Positions 1 to 5,219 of a stretch of DNA of 5,219 nt are shown piece by piece. The stretch lies in contig SKOF01000492.1 of NCBI GenBank assembly GCA_007120155.1, positions 1-5,219 on the forward strand, written 5' to 3'. Positions within the stretch are counted from its first letter, which is position 1. Every line of letters begins with the position of its first letter. This DNA comes from Thioalkalivibrio sp. (GTDB lineage Bacteria > Pseudomonadota > Gammaproteobacteria > Ectothiorhodospirales > Ectothiorhodospiraceae). The notes under the pieces are model-generated. The model made no database searches, was not told the DNA's origin, and saw only the letters and a list, made by a program, of their open reading frames with translations. Position numbers and translations under genes: made by a program.

Positions 1-599
1 AGATACTTCTGGCGCAGCACCTGGCGGGCCTCGTTGACGAGGTCCGGGATCTCGGTGAGCCTCTCGGTCAGACCGTACTTCGCGTGGTGTTCCTGGAAGA
101 GATCCGAGATCTGTCCCCGGGTCTTGTGCACGGCGGGGGCGATGATGTGACTGGGCAGTTCCCCGGCCAACTGGATAATGTACTCACCAAGATCCGTCTC
201 CACCGCTTCCATCCCGGCGGCCTCCAGGGCCTCGTTGACGTTCACCTCCTCGCCCACCATGGACTTGCCCTTGGTGACGCTGCGGGCGCCGGCATCCCGG
301 CAGATCTCCACCACGATACGGCAGGCGTCCTCCGGGGTGGCGGCCCAGTGGACGTGCCCGCCCTGGCGGGTGACGGCCTCCTCGTAGCGCTCCAGGTAAT
401 AATCCAGGTTCTCCAGGGTGTGGTTCTTGATGACCACGGCGCGGTCGCGCAGCGCCTCGTACTCGGGCAGGGCCTCGAAGGCCACCCGGCGCTTGAGCAC
501 AAACCCGTCCTTGGCGCGTGCAAGCGCGCTGCGCAGCGTCTCGTCGCGCAGGGCTGCCACGGCGCGGGTCTTGAATTCATGGCTACGAGGCTGGGTCAT
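1..599 (-). CDS. lutB: LutB, lactate utilisation iron-sulfur protein (5' part; truncated by window edge)
   Basis: The reading frame runs from ATG at 597-599 off the left edge, giving about 199 codons of a family usually near 470 residues. It is the N-terminal LUD (DUF162) part of LutB/YkgF/LldF, the Fe-S subunit that works with LutA and LutC in oxidising lactate to pyruvate in the cytoplasm. Visible family motifs are KSMVGEE (residues 112-118), ETDLGEYIIQL (134-144) and HIIAPAVHKTR (151-161). The C-terminal ferredoxin-like cysteine clusters lie outside the window, so cluster binding cannot be checked. The start is set by homology and by in-frame stops in the heptamer repeats just upstream. 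No Shine-Dalgarno sequence is visible: GAACCG separates the last heptamer from the ATG. It lies 92 bases downstream of lutA in the same orientation, so co-transcription is likely; lutC would be expected next. Family assignment is confident, substrate is by family. Confidence 0.93.
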   Translation of the reverse strand, partial: MTQPRSHEFKTRAVAALRDETLRSALARAKDGFVLKRRVAFEALPEYEALRDRAVVIKNHTLENLDYYLERYEEAVTRQGGHVHWAATPEDACRIVVEICRDAGARSVTKGKSMVGEEVNVNEALEAAGMEAVETDLGEYIIQLAGELPSHIIAPAVHKTRGQISDLFQEHHAKYGLTERLTEIPDLVNEARQVLRQKY

Positions 600-605
600 C
601 GGTTC

Positions 606-668
606 GTTAGGCGTTAGGCGTTAGGCGATAGGGGCTAGGCGTAAGGGGTTAGGCGATAGGGGTTAGGG
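606..668 (+). repeat. Heptamer tandem array, nine units (lutA-lutB spacer)
   Basis: Nine uninterrupted 7-base units read on the plus strand: GTTAGGC three times, then GATAGGG, GCTAGGC, GTAAGGG, GTTAGGC, GATAGGG, GTTAGGG. The consensus is G-N-(T/A)-A-G-G-(C/G); the A and following GG are invariant while positions 2, 3 and 7 vary. In the lut transcript the units read as GCCUAAC-like, so the in-frame UAA stops fall in different frames along the array. It ends six bases before the lutB start codon and takes the place where a ribosome binding site would be expected. Function is unknown. Confidence 0.9.
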
Positions 669-674
669 GGTTGC

Positions 675-702
675 GCCTATCTCCTCACGCCTCACACCTC
701 AC
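675..702 (-). repeat. Heptamer tandem array, four units in opposite orientation, overlapping the lutA 3' end
   Basis: Four contiguous 7-base units read on the minus strand: GTGAGGT, GTGAGGC, GTGAGGA, GATAGGC. They share the A-G-G core with the nine-unit array but face the other way, separated from it by six bases (669-674). The last two sense codons and the TGA stop of lutA lie inside the first two units. In minus-strand RNA each unit can pair, in heptad phase, with units 634-661 of the other array, giving an imperfect stem of up to four units with a 13-base loop. Confidence 0.85.
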
Positions 703-1471
703 GGTCCTTTGGATCGCCCAGGCCCGGATGATCCGTCATGTCCGCCAGCACCTCGGCCACGTGGTAGACCTTCACCGGGCTGTCCACGGCCTTGAGCCGG
801 CCGGCGATGTTGAGCAGACAGCCGAGATCCCCGCCCAGCACCGTGTCCGCGCCGGTGGCGGTGATGGCGTCGGACTTGTCGGAGACCATGCGCCGGGAGA
901 TCTCCGGATACTTGACGCAGAACGTGCCGCCGAAGCCGCAGCACACCTCGGCGTCCGCCATCTCGTCGAGCTGCAGACCGTCCACGGTGGCCAGCAGGTC
1001 GCGGGGCTGGCGCTTCACGCCCAGTTGGCGCAGGCCGGAGCAGCTGTCATGGTAGGTCACGGTGCCGGCATAGCGCGCGTCGACGGAGGTCATGCCGCAT
1101 ACGTCGGTGAGAAAGCTGGTGAGTTCGAAGGTCTTGTCCGCCAGTGCCCTGGCGCGGATCTGCCAGTCGGGCTCGGTTTCGAACAGTCGCGGGTAGTCAT
1201 GCACCATGCCCGCACACGAGCCGGAAGGCAGCACGACGTGGTCGCAGTGTTCGAACGCCTCGATCACCTGTCGGGCCAGGTCGGCGGCGGTGGTGTTGTC
1301 GCCGCTGTTGTAGGCGGGCTGCCCGCAGCAGGTCTGGGCGGGCGGCACCTCCACCCGGCAGCCGGCCTGCTCCAGCAGCTTCACCGCGGAGAAACCCACC
1401 GAGGGTCTGTACAGATCCACCAGGCAGGTGACGAACAGGCCGACATGGCGCGGGGCGGGTGTCGTGGTCAT
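692..1471 (-). CDS. lutA: LutA, lactate utilisation protein A (CCG-domain Fe-S oxidoreductase subunit)
   Basis: This 259-residue protein has the usual LutA/YkgE length and is the subunit of the cytoplasmic LutABC lactate oxidation system built from two cysteine-rich CCG domains. The opening HVGLFVTCLVDLYRPSVGF is typical of the family. The first domain shows C16, CCGQPAYNSG (C48-C49) and SGSCAGM (C86). The second shows HDSCSGLR (C144), CCGFGGTF (C177-C178) and GDLGC (C218), so all expected cysteine ligands seem present. The start at 1471 is forced: an in-frame TAA lies three codons upstream and there is no other Met before the conserved N-terminus. No clear Shine-Dalgarno precedes it; instead a TAATAT box ends six bases before the ATG, so a leaderless message is possible. 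Its stop codon lies in a heptamer repeat, and lutB follows after 92 bases. A related glycolate oxidase GlpC/GlcF-type subunit is the alternative, but the length and the lutB neighbour favour LutA. Confidence 0.95.
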   Translation of the reverse strand: MTTTPAPRHVGLFVTCLVDLYRPSVGFSAVKLLEQAGCRVEVPPAQTCCGQPAYNSGDNTTAADLARQVIEAFEHCDHVVLPSGSCAGMVHDYPRLFETEPDWQIRARALADKTFELTSFLTDVCGMTSVDARYAGTVTYHDSCSGLRQLGVKRQPRDLLATVDGLQLDEMADAEVCCGFGGTFCVKYPEISRRMVSDKSDAITATGADTVLGGDLGCLLNIAGRLKAVDSPVKVYHVAEVLADMTDHPGLGDPKDREV

Positions 1472-1477
1472 GGACCC

Positions 1478-1506
1478 ATATTAGGCCCGGGCGGTGCGGG
1501 AATAAA
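1478..1506 (-). promoter_or_regulatory. Possible sigma70-type promoter for lutAB
   Basis: On the minus strand TTTATT (1501-1506) is separated by 17 bases from TAATAT (1478-1483). The -10 is a moderate match and the -35 poor (3 of 6). The AT-rich boxes stand out in GC-rich sequence. The -10 box ends six bases from the lutA ATG, so transcription would begin at or next to the start codon. Prediction by eye only. Confidence 0.35.
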
Positions 1507-1592
1507 CAGGCGATTGGCTCGGTGAGCCGCGCAGGCTGCAATGGGGCGCGAAGCCGTTCAGTCTCAGGAAGGGTTAGCCACAGGGGGCACAG

Positions 1593-1648
1593 AAATCAAG
1601 GGGTCAGAGTTGTTGAACCCAACTTCAACAACTCTGACCCCTTGATTT
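1593..1648. repeat. Perfect inverted repeat, 25-bp arms with 6-base loop
   Basis: The arms at 1593-1617 and 1624-1648 are exact reverse complements around the loop CCCAAC (1618-1623). Each arm contains the core GGGGTCAGAGT or its complement. The stem would be very stable as RNA on either strand. It is not followed by a proper T-tract on the minus strand (TTTCTGTG), so it is not a standard intrinsic terminator, but it sits between the end of the upstream operon and the lutA promoter and could act as an insulator or 3'-end stabiliser. The perfect symmetry suggests recent insertion or selection on the structure. Confidence 0.9.
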
Positions 1649-1674
1649 GTTAATACTGCGGCCGCCGATCTGCT

Positions 1675-1764
1675 CGCTGTGGCGGGGCGTACTCGCTCCA
1701 GCCGGCTTGACGTAGTGTCGGCTACGCCTTCGCCGTCTTCCACTGCGTGCGCCCCGCCACAGCG
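1675..1764. repeat. Imperfect 90-bp inverted repeat with central hairpin
   Basis: Outer arms CGCTGTGGCGGGGCG (1675-1689) and its exact complement (1750-1764) enclose 60 bases. A second hairpin, CGTAG-TGTCGG-CTACG (1711-1726), is nearly concentric with the outer arms, and the sequence between has further partial complementarity (for example CGGC at both shoulders). The whole stretch would fold as one long interrupted stem, as REP/BIME-type elements do. No known RNA family was recognised. Confidence 0.75.
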
Positions 1765-1868
1765 GCATCTCGACACCCTCGCTACGAACGGTGGTGAGAT
1801 ATGCGGGTTAAGGGTGGGTCGGGGTCTTGCAGGCGGGATGATGATGCGCCTGATCTGCAGTCGTTCAG

Positions 1869-1902
<34 letters not shown>

Positions 1903-1989
1903 CAAATCCGCCTTTACTTCCCGAGACACATCAGGTCCGGGATCGGGGCCCGTGAACGAGACAATCCCGCCCAAGGTCCTTGCGCCCGA

Positions 1990-2559
1990 TCAACCGCGGT
2001 AGGCCTCGTCGCTGTCGAGCCAGGCCTGCTCCTCTGCGGAGTTTTCCCGGCCGAGGATGGCGTTGCGGTGGGGGAATCGCCCGAAGCGGGCAATGATGTC
2101 CCGGTGATGTCCGGCCCATTGGCGGTTGTGTTCCAGGCCCGGCTGCGAGAACAGTTCAAGGGAACGCTCCTGATCCGCCAGGGACTCGCTGTGCATGAAG
2201 GGCATGTAGAGGAAGGCCTGTTGCTCGGGGTTCAGTTCCCGGTCGAGGCCCCGGGCAATGGCGGCGTCGGCCACCGCGCGTGCGGCGGCTTCCGTGGCGA
2301 AGGACTCGGGTCTGCCGCGATACATGTTCAGCGGAAACTGGTCCAGCAGGATGGCCAGGGCCAGGGCGCCCTCGGCGGTGTCGCCCCAGTGATCCAGATC
2401 CCCCGCGGCCGCCTGCCGCCACAGGGGCTCGAAGCGTTCCCGGATCTCCCGGTCCAGTTGCGGGGTGGAATGAAACCAGCGGGAACGGACGCGCCCGGAG
2501 AACCAGAATTCCAGAACCTGTGCCGTCCCGGCGGCGGGGTCCGCCTCAGGCACCGTCAT
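1990..2559 (-). CDS. DUF924 family protein (uncharacterised)
   Basis: This 189-residue protein fits the usual DUF924 (PF06041) length. That family is predicted to be an all-helical, TPR-like cytoplasmic protein with no established function. Family signatures are clear: VLEFWFSG (residues 15-22), LLDQFPLNMYRG (71-82), FLYMPFMHSE (116-125) followed by LADQERSLELF, and FGRFPHRNAILGR (159-171). No signal peptide or membrane segment is seen. I chose ATG at 2557-2559 because the conserved region begins right after it and GGAG sits eight bases upstream; the frame stays open further upstream only because it shadows msrA. The start overlaps the msrA end by 14 bases, so translation is probably coupled. 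The stop at 1990-1992 ends the unit; no convincing terminator follows before the repeat block. The protein is intact; its role next to MsrA cannot be deduced. Confidence 0.93.
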   Translation of the reverse strand: MTVPEADPAAGTAQVLEFWFSGRVRSRWFHSTPQLDREIRERFEPLWRQAAAGDLDHWGDTAEGALALAILLDQFPLNMYRGRPESFATEAAARAVADAAIARGLDRELNPEQQAFLYMPFMHSESLADQERSLELFSQPGLEHNRQWAGHHRDIIARFGRFPHRNAILGRENSAEEQAWLDSDEAYRG

Positions 2560-3205
2560 CCCGCGCGCTCCAGTCGGGGCAGGTGACACCGGTGCCGCCC
2601 AGGCCGCAGTAGCCGCCCGGGTTTTTGGCCAGGTACTGCTGATGGTAATCCTCGGCGTAGTAGAAGTCCGCGGTGTCGCGGATCTCCGTGGTGACGGGTC
2701 CGAGACCCCGGTCGGCAAGCGCGGCCGCGTAGGCCTGCATGGAGGCCTTCGCCTCGGCCTGCCGGTCCGGCCCGCTTACGTAGATGCCCGAGCGGTACTG
2801 GGTGCCCACGTCGTTGCCCTGGCGCATTCCCTGGGTGGGGTCGTGGGCTTCCCAGAACACCCTGAGCAGGTCCGCAAACGTGATCTTCGCGGGATCGTAG
2901 ACCACCCGCACCACCTCGTTGTGGCCGGTACGGCCGCTGCACACCTCCCGGTAGGTGGGGTTCGGGGTGAAGCCCGCCGCATAGCCCACTGCCGTGGTGT
3001 ACACGCCCGGCAGTGCCCAGAAGGCCTTCTCCGCGCCCCAGAAACAGCCCAGCCCGAAGACAGCCTCCTCGAAGCCCTCGGGCCAGGGCGGTGCGAGCGG
3101 TGTACCGAGCACCGCGTGGCGTTCCGGCACGGGCATGGCGTCCCCACGGCCGGGGAGCGCCTCTTCCGGACGGGGCATCAGGGCGGGCTTCATGAATCCG
3201 AACAT
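2546..3205 (-). CDS. msrA: Peptide methionine-S-sulfoxide reductase MsrA
   Basis: MsrA reduces the S-epimer of methionine sulfoxide in oxidised proteins, with electrons from thioredoxin, and is normally cytoplasmic. The 219-residue product aligns along its length with my recollection of E. coli MsrA (212 residues), including the N-terminal ALPGR...MPV extension typical of that long form. Catalytic Cys54 lies in GCFWGAEK; Glu97 (GHNEVVRVVYD), Asp132 and Tyr137 (GNDVGTQYRS) match the known active-site positions. The recycling cysteines are Cys200 and Cys209 in YCGLGGTGVTC, a spacing one residue longer than in E. coli and like that of animal MsrA. ATG at 3203-3205 is chosen because GGAGG lies nine bases upstream (3215-3219) and the protein then begins as E. 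coli's does; an in-frame upstream ATG would add 22 residues reaching back into the dehydrogenase gene and lacks family support. It lies 25 bases after the dehydrogenase gene and overlaps the DUF924 gene, so it is the middle gene of an operon. Confidence 0.97.
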   Translation of the reverse strand: MFGFMKPALMPRPEEALPGRGDAMPVPERHAVLGTPLAPPWPEGFEEAVFGLGCFWGAEKAFWALPGVYTTAVGYAAGFTPNPTYREVCSGRTGHNEVVRVVYDPAKITFADLLRVFWEAHDPTQGMRQGNDVGTQYRSGIYVSGPDRQAEAKASMQAYAAALADRGLGPVTTEIRDTADFYYAEDYHQQYLAKNPGGYCGLGGTGVTCPDWSARDDGA

Positions 3206-3219
3206 GGATCGTGTCCTCC
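3206..3219 (-). promoter_or_regulatory. Ribosome binding site that fixes the msrA start
   Basis: GGAGG (complement of 3215-3219) is nine bases before the ATG and lies wholly in the short gap after the dehydrogenase stop codon. It supports the internal start over the longer open frame. Confidence 0.75.
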
Positions 3220-3230
3220 CGGTCGCGGGT

Positions 3231-4361
3231 TCAGTCCGCCGGCTCCAGGCGCAGCAGCCGGCCGTTGCCATGGTCCGTCAGCAGCCACAGGTAGCCGTCG
3301 GGCCCCTGGCGTACGTCGCGGATCCGCTGGCCGAGCTCCCGGAAGAGCGGTTCCTCGTCCACCACGCGATCACCCTCCATCACCAGCCGGGCCACGTGGG
3401 TACGGGCGAGGGCGCCCACGAACAGGTCGCCCCGCCAGCGCGGAAATCTGTCGCCGGTATAGAAGGCCATGCCGGAGGGCGCGATGGAGGGCGTCCAGTG
3501 GTGTACCGGCTGCTCCATGCCTTCCTTCTCGGTGATGCCTTCGCCGATGGTGGCGCCGGAATAGTCGATCCCGTGGGTGATCACTGGCCAGCCGTAATTC
3601 ACGCCGGCGCGGATGAGATTGACCTCGTCGCCGCCCCGGGGGCCATGCTCGTTCTGCCAGACTGCGCCGGTCTCCGGGTGCAGGGCCATGCCCTGGGCGT
3701 TGCGGTTGCCGTAAGTGTAGATCTCCGGCCGGGCGTCGTCACGGCCGGTGAACGGGTTGTCCGCGGGAATGCGCCCGTCGTCGTGCAGGCGGATGGTGGT
3801 GCCGGCGTGGTCGTCCAGCGCCTGGGCGCGCTCCATCTCGCCCCGGTCACCCACGGTGATGTACAGATAACCCTCGCGGTCGAACAGCAGCCGGGAGCCG
3901 AAGTGGCGGCCGCCGTCGGAAGCCGGCTCGGCGATGAACAGGACTTCCACGTCGTGCAGCGCATCGTCCTCGAAGCGACCCCGGGCCACATGGGTGGTCA
4001 CGCCGCGTCCGTGGTCGGCGGAGTAGGACCAGTACAGGAGGCGATTGGCCTCGAACTCCGGATGCAGGGCCAGGTCCAGCAACCCGCCCTGGCGGATGGC
4101 GCGGACCTCCGGAAGGCCGGGTACCGGATCGGGCAGCAGCGCTCCGTCGCGCAGGATCCGCAACCGGCCGGGCCGTTCCGTGATCAGCATGTCGCCGCCG
4201 GGCAGAAAGGCCAGCGACCAGGGATGTTCCAGGTTGTCAGCGACCTCCACCATGCGCACCACGTGCTCCCGGGTGTCGAAGCGGGTATCGGCGGCGCAGG
4301 CAGCGGCGAGGCCGAAGGCAAGCAGGGCGAATGTCAGGGTCAAGGGGCTGCGGTGAGTCAT
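3231..4361 (-). CDS. yliI: Periplasmic PQQ-dependent aldose sugar dehydrogenase (YliI/Asd-like)
   Basis: A 376-residue member of the glucose/sorbosone dehydrogenase family (PF07995), a soluble six-bladed beta-propeller that oxidises aldoses using pyrroloquinoline quinone and calcium in the periplasm. Residues 1-24 form a signal peptide with a leucine/alanine-rich core; cleavage is likely near ACA-AD, though AAAC22 could be a weak lipobox. Family motifs are HPWSLAFLPGG (46-56), QGGLLDLALHPEF (91-103), GRHFGSRL with the presumed catalytic His153, YLYITVGDRG (165-174), YGNRNAQGMALHP (217-229), NEHGPRGGDEVN (237-248), NYGWPV (255-260) and GQRIRDVRQGPDGYLWLLTD (344-363). It matches remembered E. 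coli YliI (371 residues) throughout. GGGAG six bases before the ATG supports the start. It is the first gene of the unit with msrA and the DUF924 gene; the 219 bases upstream hold no promoter I can defend. No PQQ synthesis genes are visible, so cofactor supply and the true substrate are unknown. Confidence 0.95.
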   Translation of the reverse strand: MTHRSPLTLTFALLAFGLAAACAADTRFDTREHVVRMVEVADNLEHPWSLAFLPGGDMLITERPGRLRILRDGALLPDPVPGLPEVRAIRQGGLLDLALHPEFEANRLLYWSYSADHGRGVTTHVARGRFEDDALHDVEVLFIAEPASDGGRHFGSRLLFDREGYLYITVGDRGEMERAQALDDHAGTTIRLHDDGRIPADNPFTGRDDARPEIYTYGNRNAQGMALHPETGAVWQNEHGPRGGDEVNLIRAGVNYGWPVITHGIDYSGATIGEGITEKEGMEQPVHHWTPSIAPSGMAFYTGDRFPRWRGDLFVGALARTHVARLVMEGDRVVDEEPLFRELGQRIRDVRQGPDGYLWLLTDHGNGRLLRLEPAD

Positions 4362-4566
4362 TGGCGTCTCCCGTTGAAAGCCGGCCGGTGGCGGCCGTCA
4401 CAGGCCTCATGCACCTTTCGTGTCCGGCGGGCGGGTGGAGTTCCCCGGGGGAGTTGGCACGGGTGCTGCGAAGCGTGAAGGTGATCCGGCACCCATTGTC
4501 CGCCGGTGTTCAACGCGGTCGCGGTCGTCCCCGCCGCGCGCGGATCCGGGTTGCCCGGCAGGCGCG

Positions 4567-4580
4567 CGCACACCGGTGCG
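4567..4580 (-). terminator. Small hairpin directly after a stop codon (weak terminator candidate)
   Basis: CGCAC-CGGT-GTGCG on the minus strand is a perfect five-bp stem with a four-base loop, starting right after the TGA of the L7/L12-like gene. No T-tract follows, so intrinsic termination is doubtful. The rest of the spacer to 4362 shows only GC-rich strings, among them a GGCCG-CCAC-CGGCC hairpin shortly before the dehydrogenase start. Confidence 0.2.
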
Positions 4581-5072
4581 TCAGGACGGATCCTCGTCCA
4601 GGCGGGCGCCGGGCTCGGCCAGGGTGAGGCCGGAGAGGTCCACCCGCAACGGGGCCGCCTCGCGGGATTCCCCGATCTGCGTGCCGGGCTCCGCCAGGGT
4701 CAGACCGGAGAGGTCCACCTCCAGCGGCGGGACATCCCGGGGGTCGGCTATGAGCGCGCCGGGGGGTGCCAGGGTGGCCTCCAGGGCCGTGCCCGTCTCC
4801 CCGCCCCCGGCACCCCGCGGACCGTCCGTGGCGGATGATCCGGGAGCACTGATCTCCGTGCGCCAGCCGGCCTGCTGCAGGACGGCCTGGTACTTGCGGG
4901 CGGTGGCCTCGTCCAGGCCCTTTTTGATCACCACAGGGAGCTCGGCCAGCAGCGCCTGCACCCGGTCGTCGGGCAGCTTGAACAGCCGCGCCAGCGCCGC
5001 CCGGGCCTGGTCCGGCGGCACACCGGAGGCCGATGGTCCGGTGAGGGTAACCCGGTAATCCGCCTGCGTCAT
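4581..5072 (-). CDS. Small protein: L7/L12-C-terminal-like domain plus C-terminal 25-residue tandem repeats
   Basis: I do not recognise a named gene. The 163-residue product has two parts. Residues 5-75 (YRVTLTGPSASGVPPDQARAA... to AGWRTEI) show a beta-strand, helix, LFK, PVVIKKGLDEATA, helix, AGW-strand pattern resembling the ribosomal L7/L12 C-terminal fold, where VK-G-x-x-x-x-A-x-x-x-x-x-x-L-x-x-A-G is typical; this domain occurs in assorted small proteobacterial proteins of unknown role. After a Gly/Pro-rich linker (76-95), the tail carries two near-identical units sharing VDLSGLTLAEPG (116-140 and 141-163), preceded by a degenerate one (ATLAPPGALIADP, 99-111). No signal peptide, membrane segment or catalytic motif is seen. 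ATG at 5070-5072 is supported by GGAGG six bases upstream (5079-5083), although the frame stays open to the window edge without another Met. The 147 bases upstream hold nothing else I can support. Whether it is transcribed with yliI is uncertain given the 219-base spacer. Confidence 0.8.
   Translation of the reverse strand: MTQADYRVTLTGPSASGVPPDQARAALARLFKLPDDRVQALLAELPVVIKKGLDEATARKYQAVLQQAGWRTEISAPGSSATDGPRGAGGGETGTALEATLAPPGALIADPRDVPPLEVDLSGLTLAEPGTQIGESREAAPLRVDLSGLTLAEPGARLDEDPS
4584..4727 (-). repeat. 75-bp in-frame tandem repeat encoding the VDLSGLTLAEPG units
   Basis: Two direct copies at 75-base spacing encode residues 116-140 and 141-163 of the L7/L12-like protein. The best-conserved part, around AGGGT-AG-CCGGAGAGGTCCACC on the plus strand (from 4621 and from 4696), differs at only a few bases over about 34, while the second halves (TQIGESREAA against ARLDEDPS) have diverged. 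This points to an internal duplication with selection on the DLSGLTLAEPG core. Confidence 0.85.
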
Positions 5073-5219
5073 CGTTGTCCTCCGCCCGAATGGTGACGAA
5101 TACTCTCCTAACCTTAAACCAAACCCGTGGGCTTTGTGACCCTTCGGTCGCGTGGACGCATCCGCCGGGTCCGCGCCGTACCACCCGGGCCCGGGAACCT
5201 GCGGATCGCGCAGAGGTCC

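Noticed and set aside
606..702. CRISPR array or telomere-like sequence
   Set aside because: Units are seven bases with no unique spacers, so not CRISPR. TTAGGC resembles some telomere units, but this is an internal spacer between two genes of a bacterial operon.
671..1525. 284-codon plus-strand open frame opposite lutA
   Set aside because: Antisense shadow of a clear LutA gene in GC-rich DNA; low-complexity Gly/Ala/His-rich composition and no recognisable domain.
2560..2718. N-terminal extension of the DUF924 protein to an ATG at 2718
   Set aside because: The extra 53 residues are Arg/Thr/Pro-rich out-of-frame msrA sequence, and the internal ATG has a GGAG box and begins just before the conserved domain.
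2994..4478. 494-codon plus-strand open frame opposite the dehydrogenase and msrA
   Set aside because: Antisense to two well-supported genes; long only because GC-rich codon bias removes stops on the opposite strand.
4510..5184. 224-codon minus-strand frame overlapping the L7/L12-like gene
   Set aside because: Arg/Gly/Pro-rich shadow without RBS; the 163-codon frame has a good SD, a plausible fold and meaningful repeats.
5090..5219. Divergent plus-strand gene starting at ATG 5090
   Set aside because: Open to the edge for only about 43 codons, with no RBS and no recognisable protein sequence; it would also sit over the upstream region of the L7/L12-like gene.

Overview
The window comes from a GC-rich bacterial chromosome. 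Every gene I can support lies on the minus strand, so transcription runs right to left. Gene content (LutA/LutB lactate oxidation proteins, an E. coli-like MsrA, a periplasmic YliI-type PQQ sugar dehydrogenase, a DUF924 protein) and protein similarity suggest a gammaproteobacterium, possibly in or near the Ectothiorhodospiraceae (Thioalkalivibrio, Alkalilimnicola and relatives). That placement is inferred from recalled similarity, not from a search.

Layout from the right, in order of transcription. (1) At 4581-5072 lies a small protein with an N-terminal half resembling the ribosomal L7/L12 C-terminal fold and a tail of 25-residue tandem repeats. No gene can be supported in the 147 bases upstream of it, and a 219-base spacer follows it. 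(2) A compact three-gene unit occupies 4361-1990: a periplasmic aldose sugar dehydrogenase (yliI-like), peptide methionine sulfoxide reductase msrA (25 bases downstream) and a DUF924 protein whose start overlaps the end of msrA by 14 bases. (3) A 518-base gene-free gap (1472-1989) is packed with nested inverted repeats: a perfect 25-bp-arm palindrome, a 90-bp imperfect cruciform, and an outer pair of 20-base arms, one of which belongs to a 9-mer tandem repeat. It looks like a degenerate or non-autonomous mobile or REP-like element. (4) lutA (692-1471) and the 5' part of lutB (1-599, running off the left edge) form the start of a lactate-utilisation operon; lutC is expected beyond the window.

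The lut genes should oxidise lactate to pyruvate through an Fe-S/flavin-type LutABC complex. The middle unit pairs periplasmic sugar oxidation with repair of oxidised methionine; the functional link is not evident from sequence. The most unusual structures are non-coding: two head-to-head heptamer arrays filling the lutA-lutB spacer, one of which forms the end of the lutA reading frame, and the composite repeat block at 1574-1906. No defence system, CRISPR array, tRNA, rRNA or intact transposase is present. I do not see convincing evidence for a wholly new multi-gene system here.
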